Source: Bradyrhizobium diazoefficiens
GTDB lineage: Bacteria; Pseudomonadota; Alphaproteobacteria; Rhizobiales; Xanthobacteraceae
Reading direction: 5' to 3'
NCBI RefSeq assembly: GCF_016612535.1
Contig: NZ_JAENXS010000001.1
Span: 2,691,501-2,755,500, forward strand
DNA: 64,000 nt
Shown here: piece by piece, positions 63,801-64,000 of the stretch
Numbering within the stretch: the stretch's first letter is position 1
How the letters are laid out: each line of letters starts with the position of its first letter
Made by a program: the position numbers and the translations under genes
The notes under the pieces: generated by a model
Databases searched by the model: none
Told to the model about the DNA's origin: nothing
The model's input: the letters and a program-made list of their open reading frames with translations, nothing else

Positions 63801-64000
63801 ATGCTCCGACTCCCTCCGCCGATTTGGACGTCGATCTACTTGGTCTTGTGCGCGGTGCTCAGTTGGTTGCTCGGCTGGCCGGCGCTTCTGGGCTTCCCGC
63901 TTCCGCTGCTGGGAATAGTTTTGGTCGCCTTGGCGTTCGGTCCGCCAGTCTGGGCTTTCGTTCTGTTCCGGCGTGAGGATACCGAGATCCAACCAACGTC
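63801..64000 (+). CDS. isoprenylcysteine carboxyl methyltransferase-like protein, 5' part
   Basis: 66 residues from the ATG at 63801, open to the window end. Two hydrophobic helices (WTSIYLVLCAVLSWLLGWPAL and LPLLGIVLVALAFGPPVWAFVLF) then RREDTEIQPT, the start typical of bacterial ICMT/PEMT-like membrane methyltransferases. The S-adenosylmethionine part lies outside the window. Confidence 0.7.
   Translation, partial: MLRLPPPIWTSIYLVLCAVLSWLLGWPALLGFPLPLLGIVLVALAFGPPVWAFVLFRREDTEIQPT

Overview
The window looks like chromosomal DNA of a Bradyrhizobium-type alphaproteobacterium (inference). The basis is high GC throughout, long antisense shadow frames, rhizobial extragenic palindromic repeats, many small secreted or PilZ/DUF6894-type proteins, and single genes of familiar rhizobial type (map, radC, modABC, plsY, fpr, mepA). 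I found no rRNA, tRNA, CRISPR array or complete prophage.

Region 1 (1-6.4 kb) is an aromatic-acid catabolic locus. It holds a partial gentisate 1,2-dioxygenase, a maleylpyruvate/maleylacetoacetate isomerase, a MarR regulator, a benzoate-CoA-ligase-like enzyme and an FAD aryl-CoA hydroxylase. Together they suggest acid -> acyl-CoA -> ring-hydroxylated CoA -> gentisate -> maleylpyruvate. The two halves are separated by an IS4-family element but share an almost identical 18-bp operator/promoter block. Region 2 (6.4-24.6 kb) is mixed housekeeping and envelope: Cys-rich secreted proteins, a CurA-type reductase, a DAACS symporter with a periplasmic binding protein, a second IS4-family element, ATP-grasp, fpr, an FMN glutamate-synthase-like protein, PilZ, a CorC/HlyC protein, a chemoreceptor, a fused porin and a creatininase-family hydrolase. 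Region 3 (24.7-31 kb) has an ABC importer operon that continues, by stop/start overlaps, into a 2-hydroxyacid dehydrogenase and an AprI/Inh-like protein, followed by a DGPF/YCII protein with its ECF42-type sigma factor. Region 4 (31-39 kb) carries a lysozyme-like protein with internal repeats, an epoxide-hydrolase-like enzyme flanked by a duplicated segment, a tautomerase/TetR pair with clear palindromic operators, radC and a Tat-exported intradiol dioxygenase.

Region 5 (39.2-43.7 kb) is the most interesting. Two genes lie between two 357-bp copies of the 3' end of map. The first encodes a leaderless CdtB/DNase I-like nuclease with all catalytic residues visible. The second encodes a protein with a MACPF pore-former signature and a C-terminal GON-like domain. 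The two map 3' ends differ at 8 positions, all silent transitions, which fits a cargo block that arrived with its own map 3' end. Next to it are back-to-back scraps of an EamA transporter and an Ada/AraC-type HTH protein, so the map-radC interval looks like an insertion hot spot.

Region 6 (43.7-64 kb) is again ordinary: an MscS channel, a K+/H+ antiporter, modABC, mepA, a PAS-GGDEF-EAL protein, a flavin monooxygenase, a GNAT with a 15-bp tandem repeat, an amidase, plsY, a serine hydrolase, an AHSA1 protein, a class III cyclase, a Crp-family regulator and a racemase. The window ends inside an isoprenylcysteine-methyltransferase-like gene.

A second unexpected signal is that both IS4-family transposases need a -1 shift at a homopolymer run in the same place near the N-terminus. 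This suggests programmed frameshifting rather than two independent decay events.
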